Positions 8,901 to 17,103 of a stretch of DNA of 64,000 bases are shown in pieces. Each line of letters starts with the position of its first letter. Within the stretch, counting starts at the first letter, position 1. This DNA comes from Aneurinibacillus danicus (GTDB lineage Bacteria; Bacillota; Bacilli; Aneurinibacillales; Aneurinibacillaceae). The position numbers and the translations under genes were made by a program. The notes under the pieces are model-generated. The model did not search any database. It saw nothing but the letters and a program-made list of their open reading frames with translations, and was not told the DNA's origin. The stretch covers positions 1 to 64,000 of the forward strand of contig NZ_BJXX01000056.1 of the NCBI RefSeq assembly GCF_007991215.1, written 5' to 3'.

Positions 8901-10265
8901 CTATTCCGCAAAGATTGTCGGGTCGCCGGCCCGCTCCGTCAACCTGCCGTCTTCCGTAATGCCCATATGCTCGAGCCAGGCGGCAAACTTCGGCGCCGGC
9001 TTCCGATCCATTGTCTGACGCAGCGTTGCGATATCATGGTAGCTCATCGATTGGTAGTTCAGCATACAATCGTCGCCCATCGGTGTGGCGATAATGAAAT
9101 TCACGCCGGCCGCGGTAAGCAGCACACCGAGCTCTTCCATATCGTTCTGGTCGGCTCGGATATGGTTGGTATAGCAAATGTCTACACCCATCGGGATGCC
9201 ATGCATTTTGCCCATGAAATGATCTTCGAGTCCTGCCCGGATCACCTGTTTGTTGTCATACAAATACTCCGGACCGATAAAACCGACAACCGTGTTAAGA
9301 ATATAGGGGTCGAATTTCCGAGCGAACCCGTAATTTCGCGCTTCGAGCGTCATCTGGTCAATGCCATGATGCGCTTCCGCCGATAACTCCGAGCCCTGTC
9401 CGGTTTCGAAATACAAACGCTGCGGGCCACAGCTCGTCCCTTTCTCCATAATCATCTGCTTCGCCTCTTCCAAAAGCGATGCGGTGATGCCGAAGGAACG
9501 ATTGGCCGCCTCGGTTCCGGCAATGCTTTGGAACACCATGGCAGCAGGCGCTCCCTGCTCTATCGCTTTCATCTGAGTGGTCACATGCGCCAGCACACAG
9601 TTCTGCGTAGGAATGTTCCACATCTCGATGAAATCATGTGTAGCATGCAAAAGGCGTTTCACGCTTTCTACGGAATCATCCACCGGATTGATGCCAATGA
9701 CCGCGTCGCCCACGCCGTACGACAGTCCTTCTTTCAGTGAAGCGAGAATGCCGTCTACGCTGTCGGTCGGATGATTTGGCTGTAGCCTAGAAGCCAGCGT
9801 TCCTTTCTGTCCGATCGCAATATTGCAGCGGGAGATAATCTCGATTTTGTTCGCCGCATGTATCAGATCCAAATTGGACATCAGCTTGGCCGTAGCTGCG
9901 ATCATCTCGCTTGTCAGTCCCCGGCTGAGCCGCTTCAATTCCCGGTCGCCCACCCGGTCATCGAGGATGTATTCGCGAAGCTTGGCGACCGTCCATCCTT
10001 TGATGTCCGCAAAAATGGTGTCATTCACCTGCTCTTCAATGATGCGGGACACTTCATCTTCCTCCGGCGGAAGCAGCGGATGATTGCGGATATCTTCCAG
10101 GGTTAACCCGGCCAGCACCTGTTTCGCCGCAATCCGCTCCTGTACCGTCTCGGCGGCCAGTCCCGCCAACCGGTCGCCGGATTTTTCTTCGTTCGCTTTC
10201 GCAAATAGTTCTTTGAGGTCTTTGAATTCGTATGTTCGGCTTTGCAGCGTTGTTTTCAGCCTCAT
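8901..10265 (-). CDS. eutB: EutB, ethanolamine ammonia-lyase large subunit (copy 2)
   Basis: A 454-residue large subunit, directly after eutA and before eutC2. This is the classical eutA-B-C-L order, so it is probably the ancestral copy. Signatures: LSRGLTSEMIAATAKLMSNL, LQPNHPTDSVDGILASLKEG, DAVIGINPVDDSVESVKRLL, LYFETGQGSELSAEAHHGID and YTNHIRADQNDMEELGVLL. Confidence 0.95.
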   Translation of the reverse strand: MRLKTTLQSRTYEFKDLKELFAKANEEKSGDRLAGLAAETVQERIAAKQVLAGLTLEDIRNHPLLPPEEDEVSRIIEEQVNDTIFADIKGWTVAKLREYILDDRVGDRELKRLSRGLTSEMIAATAKLMSNLDLIHAANKIEIISRCNIAIGQKGTLASRLQPNHPTDSVDGILASLKEGLSYGVGDAVIGINPVDDSVESVKRLLHATHDFIEMWNIPTQNCVLAHVTTQMKAIEQGAPAAMVFQSIAGTEAANRSFGITASLLEEAKQMIMEKGTSCGPQRLYFETGQGSELSAEAHHGIDQMTLEARNYGFARKFDPYILNTVVGFIGPEYLYDNKQVIRAGLEDHFMGKMHGIPMGVDICYTNHIRADQNDMEELGVLLTAAGVNFIIATPMGDDCMLNYQSMSYHDIATLRQTMDRKPAPKFAAWLEHMGITEDGRLTERAGDPTIFAE

Positions 10266-10283
10266 TCCCTACCCCTTCCTTTC

Positions 10284-11738
10284 TTACGAGTGAAACGCGA
10301 GCGTTTTAATAACCACCGGTACCACTCCGCTCGCAAGAACGCGACCGATGTCCAGGTAATCGCCGTTCTCGATTCGAATCTGGTCGATGCAGAGGACACC
10401 CCGTGCGGCTCCTCTAGCCTGCAGCGATTGACCGAGCACTTTGGCGATATCGTTCTCCGCCGCCACGACGATCGGCTGGCCTTGATCCGCCTGCTGATGC
10501 AGCGCTTCCAGGATCGAGGACGCAATCTGCTGTACGTCATGAAAACGAAGGTGCGGCACATCGGACAGATACAAGGCGAAGTTGCGTCCTTCGCGGTTCG
10601 GGTCGTACAATGCAAGCGCCTGCTCTACTCCTCGGAAAATTTTGTCCTGCACATCCACCGTCTCATGTCCGAGCGATAGCCGGTACACAGGCAAATTTTT
10701 CAGCGGCAGTGCCTCTCGCTCAACCTGGATGGTGGCTCCGCTGATCTCTGTCGTCTGCGTGCCTGCCCCAAGCACAGTAGCCCGCACAGTTTCATTGGGT
10801 TTTATCCAGTTCCAGCGCGCAAGCGACGGATGAGTGCGCAGCGTCTCCGCCAGCTGCATTCCCATATCATCGTAGACTGCCCCTCCATCCGCACCGGCCT
10901 CGTCTTGATTTAAGCCATATATGCATTCGCTTACGCCGCCGGAAAATATCACGTCCTCCACGGCCACATCCCAGTTTGGCGGATGGCCGAGCAGGAGCGG
11001 TGCATCCTCCGGTCCAGCGTACCCGGAAAGAATACGGCCCAGCGTCTCCGCCATCGCGTCTGTCACCTTCCCGACAACCTGACTATCTACTCTGTCACCG
11101 GGCGCAAGGTGCCATCCGCGCAGTGCGAGCAGTTCTTGTACCGGGCGGGAGATTTTCTTGACACGTCCGCCTTCGTATTCAATGAGCCGGCCTCCGATAT
11201 GCAGCGTACATGTACCTTTGAACTGACCTGCCTGATACACCGCAATGTTGGCGGTACCGCCTCCGATGTCGATATTAGCGACGGTCCGCCCGGTCTTTTT
11301 CGAACGGTCGTACGCTCCGGACCCTTTGGCGGCAATCATACCTTCTAGATCTGGACCCGCAGTGGCGACAAGAAATTCGCCGCCCTCATCGGACAAACGG
11401 CGGACCATTTCTTCCGCATTTCGCTTCGTCGCCGTCTCGCCAGTAATAATAACCGCCCCGGTCTGAATCTCTTCTTCCCGGATGCCGGCTTTCTCGTATT
11501 CTCGTCGTACGAGCGCAAACACGGCCGGTATATCGATAGTTTCGCCGTCGGCAAGCGGCGTACGGTAGATCGGACTTTTATACAAAATTTCTGTATCAAT
11601 GATTTCAATGCGCGGGACATGGCTGGCGCCCGCCGTATTCATTAGGGAAAACCGGCTTACGACCAGCTTGGTCGTGCTCGTTCCGATATCAATGCCCGCA
11701 CTAATGATGTGTTCCATTTCACGGTCCACCCGGCGCAT
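10284..11738 (-). CDS. eutA: EutA, ethanolamine ammonia-lyase reactivating factor
   Basis: An actin/Hsp70-fold ATPase that exchanges damaged cobalamin on EutBC. The start at 11738 (MRRVDREMEHIISAGIDIGT) has GGAGGAAAGAGG upstream; the longer frame runs into the leader terminator. The phosphate loop SAGIDIGTSTTKLVVSR and the second phosphate motif VANIDIGGGTANIAVYQAG are visible. It is preceded by an ANTAR-type leader and followed 18 bp later by eutB2. Confidence 0.94.
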   Translation of the reverse strand: MRRVDREMEHIISAGIDIGTSTTKLVVSRFSLMNTAGASHVPRIEIIDTEILYKSPIYRTPLADGETIDIPAVFALVRREYEKAGIREEEIQTGAVIITGETATKRNAEEMVRRLSDEGGEFLVATAGPDLEGMIAAKGSGAYDRSKKTGRTVANIDIGGGTANIAVYQAGQFKGTCTLHIGGRLIEYEGGRVKKISRPVQELLALRGWHLAPGDRVDSQVVGKVTDAMAETLGRILSGYAGPEDAPLLLGHPPNWDVAVEDVIFSGGVSECIYGLNQDEAGADGGAVYDDMGMQLAETLRTHPSLARWNWIKPNETVRATVLGAGTQTTEISGATIQVEREALPLKNLPVYRLSLGHETVDVQDKIFRGVEQALALYDPNREGRNFALYLSDVPHLRFHDVQQIASSILEALHQQADQGQPIVVAAENDIAKVLGQSLQARGAARGVLCIDQIRIENGDYLDIGRVLASGVVPVVIKTLAFHS

Positions 11739-11762
11739 CCTCTTTCCTCCTTTCTCCCACAC

Positions 11763-11825
11763 AAAAAGCGCCTTACATGATGAGAACACGTTGTATCCTC
11801 TCATCACATAAGGCGCCTTTGCCCC
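11763..11825 (-). promoter_or_regulatory. eutA leader: terminator overlapping an ANTAR-type hairpin
   Basis: On the minus strand a long stem (GCGCCTTA...TGATGAGA paired with TCTCATCA...TAAGGCGC) ends in TTTTT, an intrinsic terminator ahead of eutA. Its 5' arm overlaps a smaller hairpin, GGGGC-AAAGGC-GCCTT (11810-11825), whose six-base loop has A at position 1 and G at position 4. That is the loop rule described for ANTAR-protein targets such as EutV. I cannot place a convincing second loop of the pair here. Confidence 0.65.
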
Positions 11826-11840
11826 GGTTGTATTCTTTTT

Positions 11841-12452
11841 TTAAAAAGTCGTATGCATGCTTACATCAGCGACTGCATCCAGTTTGCGATTTTTAAGAAT
11901 ATCCTCGGCCACTTCACCCATCGTCTTGCGCTTATTCATGCAATAGGCGCGCATCATCTGATAGGCGCGTTCTTCATTCAACTTATACACATCCATTAGA
12001 ATACCTTTTGCCCGCTCCACTCGCTTGCGCATTTCCATCTTTTGTTCCATTTCTTTGATGCTTCCTATCAGCGATTTAACGCGCTTGGCCTGACCAAGAG
12101 CGACTTCCACCGCCGGAATTAAATCTTTTTCGGTAATCGGCTTGACCAGATAGCCGAAGATGTACGCCTCTCTCGCCTCGGCGATAAGCTCTTCCTCTGT
12201 GTAAGCGGTCAGAAGCAGGGTCGGAATGTCAAACGAACGGTTGATGATGCGCGCCGCTTTCATGCCGTTCATCTTCGGCATCTTCACGTCCATAACAATT
12301 AGGTCAGGAATGTGCTTGGCCGCCAGTTCAATGGCGGTTTCTCCGTTATTTGCTTCCGCCACAACATCATAGCCGGCTTCCTGCAGCATTTCCTTGATGT
12401 CCATGCGCAGAATCGACTCATCGTCTACTACCATAATTCTGCCTTTGCTCAC
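11841..12452 (-). CDS. eutV: EutV, ANTAR-domain response regulator (antiterminator)
   Basis: A 203-residue protein with an N-terminal receiver domain (GRIMVVDDESILRMDIKEML; phospho-acceptor Asp in PDLIVMDVKMPKMNG; conserved Lys in GYLVKPITEKDL) and a C-terminal ANTAR RNA-binding domain (RVERAKGILMDVYKLNEERA, YQMMRAYCMNKRKTMGEVAE). When phosphorylated by EutW in response to ethanolamine, this family binds paired hexaloop hairpins and prevents terminator formation. It lies 4 bp after eutW. Confidence 0.95.
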   Translation of the reverse strand: MSKGRIMVVDDESILRMDIKEMLQEAGYDVVAEANNGETAIELAAKHIPDLIVMDVKMPKMNGMKAARIINRSFDIPTLLLTAYTEEELIAEAREAYIFGYLVKPITEKDLIPAVEVALGQAKRVKSLIGSIKEMEQKMEMRKRVERAKGILMDVYKLNEERAYQMMRAYCMNKRKTMGEVAEDILKNRKLDAVADVSMHTTF

Positions 12453-12456
12453 CGCA

Positions 12457-13899
12457 TCATTCCCCCTGCTCTGCCGGAAAAGAAACGCAGGCGCGCGTCC
12501 CTCCTCCTTCGTTCTGCATAATCTCGAACGTACCTTCTAAGTCAAAGTGCGTTAAATTGCGGACGATTTCAAGCCCTAACTGGTCGGCGGCGGACTGTGC
12601 CTCAAAGCCTTTTCCGTCATCCTCCACACATAGGTAGATCTCGGTTCCGTCCATGCGGAACACAATGTCGATACGGCCGGACGTTCGTCCGGTAAAACCG
12701 TGCTTTAAGCTATTCTGAACCAGCTCGGTCAGAATCAGCGCCAGCGACACCGCCTGCTTAGACTGCAGCGCAATCTCTTCAATGCTCATCGTAACATCAA
12801 CTTTGCATTCTTCGGATGCCATATTGTAAATTAACATGCGTGCAATTTTCTCTATGACCTGGTTCATGGCGACCCGCTCGATGCCATTGTATGATAGCAC
12901 TTCATGAACGGTTGCAATGCTGACAATCCGGTTTAAACATTCCTGGTAAAGCCCTTTTGCATCGTCCGGAACCCCCCGTCTCATCTGCAGGCGTAAAAGG
13001 CCCGCAACCGTCTGCAAATTGTTCTTGACCCGGTGGTGAATCTCCTGGATGACCGCTGATTTAACCATTAGCTGGCGCTCCTTGTCTCTCAAATCGGTAA
13101 TGTCCTGCAAATATACGAGCAGGCGCCGCTTCTTATCCTTCTGCTGCAGACAAATGCTGCGCAGAATGTAGACCGCCCCCTGAGCATGGACCTCCCGCTG
13201 GATCACTCCATCGTGCAAATAATCGGCTTCCTCTATAAACGGGAAAATACTGTCCACCTTCTCGTTCATATAATTCTCCCGCGTCCGTTCACCACGGGAT
13301 TCGATTAGTCCGATGGCAGAATTGTTCGCATAAAGAATCGTTCCGTCTTCCCGCAGCAGTAGCAACGCTTCTTCAATCACGTCAGGAATTGATTGCTCCT
13401 TTGCGATCAAATCCCAGAATGTCCGACTGAACTCCTGCGTCGTCTCCGATAAGAGGGCCAATTCTTTTTCATGTTTAACCTGCAAGGTAATGTCCTGCTC
13501 AAGAATCAGCATGCCGATCGTTTGCTGTTTGTCATTCTTAATCGGTACAACGTTCTGTTTAACATGTTGTCCCTCCTGCGTGAGCGCCCGGTTCATCAGC
13601 GCAGGCCTTCCCGTGCGGTAGGCGCGAAATACCCCGGGCTCGTACGACTCGAAGACCTCCTTGCCTACTACGCTTTCTTTATATAGAGAATGCGTAGTTG
13701 TGGGGGCCGCTTCGGCGACGACGATAACAGCTTTGCTGTTCTTGGCCGGGCAGTCGATAAACACGTTCGCCTGGGACACATCTGCAATCATTTGCAGCGT
13801 TTTGCTTTTGTCCACGATAATCTGAATATCTTCTTCGCTAAGAGGAGTGTATTGCTGACATCGTTGATAGATAGAGTAGGTATCAAGAGCATCGATCAT
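12457..13899 (-). CDS. eutW: EutW, ethanolamine-sensing histidine kinase
   Basis: A 480-residue soluble kinase with no membrane segments. It has an N-terminal sensor region (residues 1-140), a PAS-like central domain (EEALLLLREDGTILYANNSA), a HisKA_2 phospho-acceptor block (VIQEIHHRVKNNLQTVAGLL, His near residue 290) and an HATPase domain (LVQNSLKHGF, VEDDGKGF). The HHRVKNNLQ motif and pairing with an ANTAR regulator are the EutW hallmark. The protein is transcribed behind its own leader terminator, so the pair may autoregulate. Confidence 0.94.
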   Translation of the reverse strand: MIDALDTYSIYQRCQQYTPLSEEDIQIIVDKSKTLQMIADVSQANVFIDCPAKNSKAVIVVAEAAPTTTHSLYKESVVGKEVFESYEPGVFRAYRTGRPALMNRALTQEGQHVKQNVVPIKNDKQQTIGMLILEQDITLQVKHEKELALLSETTQEFSRTFWDLIAKEQSIPDVIEEALLLLREDGTILYANNSAIGLIESRGERTRENYMNEKVDSIFPFIEEADYLHDGVIQREVHAQGAVYILRSICLQQKDKKRRLLVYLQDITDLRDKERQLMVKSAVIQEIHHRVKNNLQTVAGLLRLQMRRGVPDDAKGLYQECLNRIVSIATVHEVLSYNGIERVAMNQVIEKIARMLIYNMASEECKVDVTMSIEEIALQSKQAVSLALILTELVQNSLKHGFTGRTSGRIDIVFRMDGTEIYLCVEDDGKGFEAQSAADQLGLEIVRNLTHFDLEGTFEIMQNEGGGTRACVSFPAEQGE

Positions 13900-13918
13900 G
13901 TGAAAGACTCCTTTTGAA

Positions 13919-13974
13919 CAAAAAAGGCTCCTTCAACATGCACACTTCCTCATTGTTGATAGGCGCCTTTGCCT
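13919..13974 (-). promoter_or_regulatory. eutW leader: terminator overlapping an ANTAR-type hairpin
   Basis: Minus-strand hairpin AGGC-AAAGGC-GCCT (13961-13974) has an A1/G4 hexaloop identical to that ahead of eutA. It overlaps a longer stem (AAAGGC with GCCTTT, and TCAACA with TGTTGA inside) that ends in TTTTTT. This is a terminator/antiterminator arrangement in front of eutWV. Confidence 0.65.
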
Positions 13975-14028
13975 GTTTGATATTCATTTTACCATTATCA
14001 TACTAAAAAAAAGATTAAGAGTAAAGGT

Positions 14029-14529
14029 TTACATTGCAGAAATATTTTCTGATTTAGAACTTATCAAATATTCTTTTATTTTTTCGCGTGATGCGCATTC
14101 GACTAACTCGCGAATTTCATTTAAGCCTTCTTTTTTGTATGCTGAAACGTAGACAATCGGCCCTTCCGGCATGGCCCGTCTCAGCTGTCTGGCCGCTCGC
14201 TCGCGGTCTTCCCCCGGCGCATCCGTCTTGGTTACCACCCCAATCGAAAGCTTCGGAATCCCGGTGGTAAATCCCGGCGGGAAAATTGTCTTCGGATTTG
14301 TGGCATCCTGAATAAGCAGGACATGCGTTACTTCCAACACTGTAGCCATAATATTCTTGTAAAACAGTGGATTTTCCGTGTACTCGCCCGGTGTATCGAC
14401 AATCCAATCGCGGTAGACAAGCGACTGGGTTTTCACCGCCGGTACATCGCGGCCAAGCAGCGCATTCGTCAATGTCGACTTGCCCGCTCCAATGGCGCCA
14501 ATAAGCATGGCGCGGTGCTGTTTCGTCAT
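14029..14529 (-). CDS. eutP: EutP/PduV-type GTPase-fold protein
   Basis: A 166-residue P-loop protein. The start at 14529 (MTKQHRAMLIGAIGAGKSTL) follows AAGGAG by 8 bases; an ATG 18 bp upstream is possible. Walker A is GAIGAGKST, a G3-like motif is DTPGEY, and GVVTKTDAPGED is a G4-like TKTD element. EutP family members have been linked to acetate kinase activity in some bacteria and to microcompartment positioning (PduV) in others. Between 14529 and eutS lies only the Shine-Dalgarno. Confidence 0.9.
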   Translation of the reverse strand: MTKQHRAMLIGAIGAGKSTLTNALLGRDVPAVKTQSLVYRDWIVDTPGEYTENPLFYKNIMATVLEVTHVLLIQDATNPKTIFPPGFTTGIPKLSIGVVTKTDAPGEDRERAARQLRRAMPEGPIVYVSAYKKEGLNEIRELVECASREKIKEYLISSKSENISAM

Positions 14530-14546
14530 TTCGTTCTCTCCTTCCA

Positions 14547-14888
14547 TTATGATCGCGTGATACGAGAAGACGTGTAGCCAAGATTCCGCTCAAGGAACTC
14601 GTTAATGTGCTGCATGGCCGTCTCCACCTCGGACACGCTGCCCACCAGCACAAGACTGCCGGTAAACCTATCGAGAAACCCGATCGAAACATGAGCCGCT
14701 TTTGTCGCCAGATCTCCTGCAATGATCACGGTTTCGCTCGGCGTCAGCGTAAGAATGCCGATCGCGCCGCCGCGGGGAATCCCCAGCTTATCGAACATGT
14801 CTTCGTCCGGATTGGCAATGAGATGACTGAGCGTAATCTGCTTGCCCGGAACAAACTCTTGAATAAAACGCTTTTTTTCCTCCGCCAT
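14547..14888 (-). CDS. eutS: EutS, bent-hexamer BMC shell protein
   Basis: A 113-residue BMC protein beginning [20 protein letters not shown]; the start at 14888 has GAGGAGG 5 bases upstream, while the longer frame reads through the leader terminator. [40 protein letters not shown] and [18 protein letters not shown] are EutS/PduU-type, a circularly permuted BMC fold that makes bent tiles at shell edges. It is the first gene of the eut locus. Confidence 0.93.
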   Translation of the reverse strand: MAEEKKRFIQEFVPGKQITLSHLIANPDEDMFDKLGIPRGGAIGILTLTPSETVIIAGDLATKAAHVSIGFLDRFTGSLVLVGSVSEVETAMQHINEFLERNLGYTSSRITRS

Positions 14889-14914
14889 GCATTTTCCTCC
14901 TCTTAATAACGCAC

Positions 14915-14951
14915 AAAAGCCCCTGTCTTCTCTAACAGGGGCTTCGTTGCC
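14915..14951 (-). promoter_or_regulatory. eutS leader: paired ANTAR hairpins and terminator
   Basis: Minus strand: P1 is GGC-AACGAA-GCC (14940-14951). P2 is CCCCTGTT-AGAGAA-GACAGGGG, with its loop at 14928-14933. Both six-base loops have A1 and G4, the ANTAR target rule. P2 extended by AAG/CTT and followed by TTTT is the terminator, and P1 shares its 5' arm. EutV binding could therefore favour P1+P2 over the terminator. This is the clearest of the three eut leaders. Confidence 0.7.
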
Positions 14952-15003
14952 GCGCAATTTTTTATTTAGTATAGCATAGAAACGGACGGTACGCATCCGT
15001 CTT

Positions 15004-15528
15004 TTATTTTTTCTCTTCATCGAACGTGAGACCGATAATTTTTGTCTGGCCCCAGGGCGCCACTTTCACGCTGACCGTCGCCTGCTCGCGCCTCTCTTCC
15101 AGTTCCTTTCCCGTATTCTCTTCCACATAGTAGCGCTCAAAACCGTATACAAGGTTAAGCTGCTCCGGCTGACCCCAGCTGCGCACACGGGCCTGGAGTA
15201 CGGTCTCTCCTTCCTTCTCCTCCGGCTTCTCAGGATAAACGGCAACGGCCGCATCATGCGACCCGCTGCGGCGCAGGACCACATAAACAGTCTCTTTCTT
15301 ATCCGGGCGTGCCCCGCCTTTCCATAAGGTCCATGGCAACGAGCTAATTTCGTAGGCAAGCTCGACATAGTCACCGTAGAAAAGGTCGCGCGGGTCAACC
15401 GGCGCGGTTTTCAAACGCAGCTCCTTTCCCACCGCGTCCACCGCATAATACGATGCGGCCATTCCACCAAGAAACAGCGCTTGAAGCAGCAAAAGAACAA
15501 AAAACACCCGGGCTTTCCTTTGTCTCAT
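15004..15528 (-). CDS. GDYXXLXY-domain membrane-anchored protein
   Basis: A 174-residue protein with an N-terminal membrane anchor ([20 protein letters not shown]) and an extracellular domain bearing the motif [10 protein letters not shown] that names the family. It overlaps the DUF2157 gene upstream by 4 bases (translational coupling). In Bacteria this protein and a DUF2157 membrane protein are commonly adjacent and may form a complex; the function is unknown. Confidence 0.85.
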   Translation of the reverse strand: MRQRKARVFFVLLLLQALFLGGMAASYYAVDAVGKELRLKTAPVDPRDLFYGDYVELAYEISSLPWTLWKGGARPDKKETVYVVLRRSGSHDAAVAVYPEKPEEKEGETVLQARVRSWGQPEQLNLVYGFERYYVEENTGKELEERREQATVSVKVAPWGQTKIIGLTFDEEKK

Positions 15529-16739
15529 GTACGGCCACCTCCTCTGCCGTTACCTTCAAGCAGCTTACGGCGCTGACGCTGCAAAAACCAATTCAGCGCA
15601 AACAGTAGAAGTCCCCCGACAAGGAAGAACAGCGATTTGGGCAGGAAATCCCAGGCTACTTGAATATAGCCGATAAATGTGCTCAATAAAAACAGCAGCG
15701 TTCCTGCATTAACCCTGCCGCTCCCCTCTTCCCGGTACCCTATCCATAGCAGGTATCCGGAGAACACGAACAAAACGAGCAGATACATGACATCTCCAGC
15801 GCTTTCCCAATAGAAAAACGGCAGGAAAATGAACCATTCCAAAAGCGCAACCGTCTCCTTATGCTTTCGTTTTCCGAAAAACGAAAGCGCAAACGTAAAA
15901 GCAAACAATACAAGAAACACTGCCGGATTCGGTACCGGCTCACGATCCATCTCTCCGAGCAGAAAGATGAAGAAGACGGCCAGGAAAAAGGCGGAAACAA
16001 GCGCCGCTAACTGCCCGGCCATGCGCGTCCGCCTGTTCGGGAGCCAATCGAGCGCCGCATAGAGAGCGGCGGCGATGAGCGCCAGCCAGCCGATGGCCTG
16101 GCTTTCTGTGATCAAATACAGTAAACTGTGCAGAAGAATGCTGGACACAAGCGAAGCAAAAACAGCACGCCCGCTGTGACGGAGCGTATAACCGCCTGTC
16201 CCCAGAAGAAGCAGCACCAGCAAAAGCCAGCTCACCTGCTGAAACGAAATGGCGCTGTACACCTGCCCGGCGTCCACAATGAACAGCGCCAGAAAATACA
16301 GCCAGCGGCTTCGGTACATCCAGACCAGCGCAATGGCAGGAAGCGACCAGATGATAAATGCACGCGCATCATAGGCGACGAGATGAAACATCTGTCCGAT
16401 CAGGAAAATTCCGGCCCCAAACGTGATAATGCCAAGCGCGATAAGCGACAGACCCAACGCCTGTGCCCCCCGCTTTTCTTTCCGGTACCCGAACCAGTAA
16501 AATCCCCCCATCGCAAAAAGGATCATCAGCAGTCGAATCAACTGCGGAATGGCCGACCAATTGGATGCGATAAATGTCAGGATGCCGGCTCCGACCAGAA
16601 TGGCGGCAAAGATGGGAAGCCGCTCGCTGACGATTTTTTTATGCGGATACAGCGCCACAATCTGTCCGTACTGCTCCTCGCTGATAATCCCCCGGTCAAC
16701 CCAGTGGCGACCCTCTTCTTCCACCCACTTTCGCGACAT
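15525..16739 (-). CDS. DUF2157 polytopic membrane protein
   Basis: 404 residues from MSRKWVEEEGRHWVDRGIIS at 16739 (GGGGTGA upstream; the ATG further 5' lacks a site). A short cytoplasmic helix pair with the DUF2157 signature GIISEEQYGQI precedes about ten to twelve hydrophobic segments (AAILVGAGILTFIASNWSA, LLMILFAMGGFYWFGYR and so on). Partner of the GDYXXLXY protein. No catalytic motif is visible. Confidence 0.82.
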   Translation of the reverse strand: MSRKWVEEEGRHWVDRGIISEEQYGQIVALYPHKKIVSERLPIFAAILVGAGILTFIASNWSAIPQLIRLLMILFAMGGFYWFGYRKEKRGAQALGLSLIALGIITFGAGIFLIGQMFHLVAYDARAFIIWSLPAIALVWMYRSRWLYFLALFIVDAGQVYSAISFQQVSWLLLVLLLLGTGGYTLRHSGRAVFASLVSSILLHSLLYLITESQAIGWLALIAAALYAALDWLPNRRTRMAGQLAALVSAFFLAVFFIFLLGEMDREPVPNPAVFLVLFAFTFALSFFGKRKHKETVALLEWFIFLPFFYWESAGDVMYLLVLFVFSGYLLWIGYREEGSGRVNAGTLLFLLSTFIGYIQVAWDFLPKSLFFLVGGLLLFALNWFLQRQRRKLLEGNGRGGGRT

Positions 16740-16780
16740 GCACTCACCCCGCTTCTTAAAATTAATGGCTGGCAAAGCGA

Positions 16781-17005
16781 TTACGAGTCAGACTCCGCTT
16801 TCGTCTTTAGCTGCTCAAGTTTAGCAAACGGATTTTTCGGTTTGATTGGTTTCATTTTATGCTTGCGGCCGCATGATTCGCATAGGAATCCAGCCACACC
16901 TTCATCCCCGTCTTTTTTACCCGCAGTGACGGTATGGTAAATCGCATAAACCTGCTGAACTACCTGTTTGCCGCAGGCCATACATTTCTCTTCTGATGGT
17001 TTCAC
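16781..17005 (-). CDS. Small zinc-ribbon protein
   Basis: A 74-residue protein starting at the GTG at 17005, which has AAGGGGGA upstream. CMACGK near the N-terminus and CESCGRKHKMKP near residue 44 make a four-cysteine zinc ribbon, followed by a Lys-rich C-terminal tail. Function unknown; it may bind RNA or act as a small adaptor. Confidence 0.7.
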   Translation of the reverse strand: MKPSEEKCMACGKQVVQQVYAIYHTVTAGKKDGDEGVAGFLCESCGRKHKMKPIKPKNPFAKLEQLKTKAESDS

Positions 17006-17067
17006 CGAATTCCCCCTTACTTCCACAATTCGTCTTCATTCTCCTCTTTTTCTTTTTACAATGCAAG

Positions 17068-17095
17068 AAAAAAGGCAAGGAACATGTTCCTTACC
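17068..17095 (-). terminator. Terminator after the ABC-F gene
   Basis: Minus strand GGTAAGGAACATGTTCCTTGCC, a nearly perfect inverted repeat, followed by TTTTTT. It lies 8 bp past the ABC-F stop. Confidence 0.8.
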
Positions 17096-17103
17096 CTCTA
17101 TCC

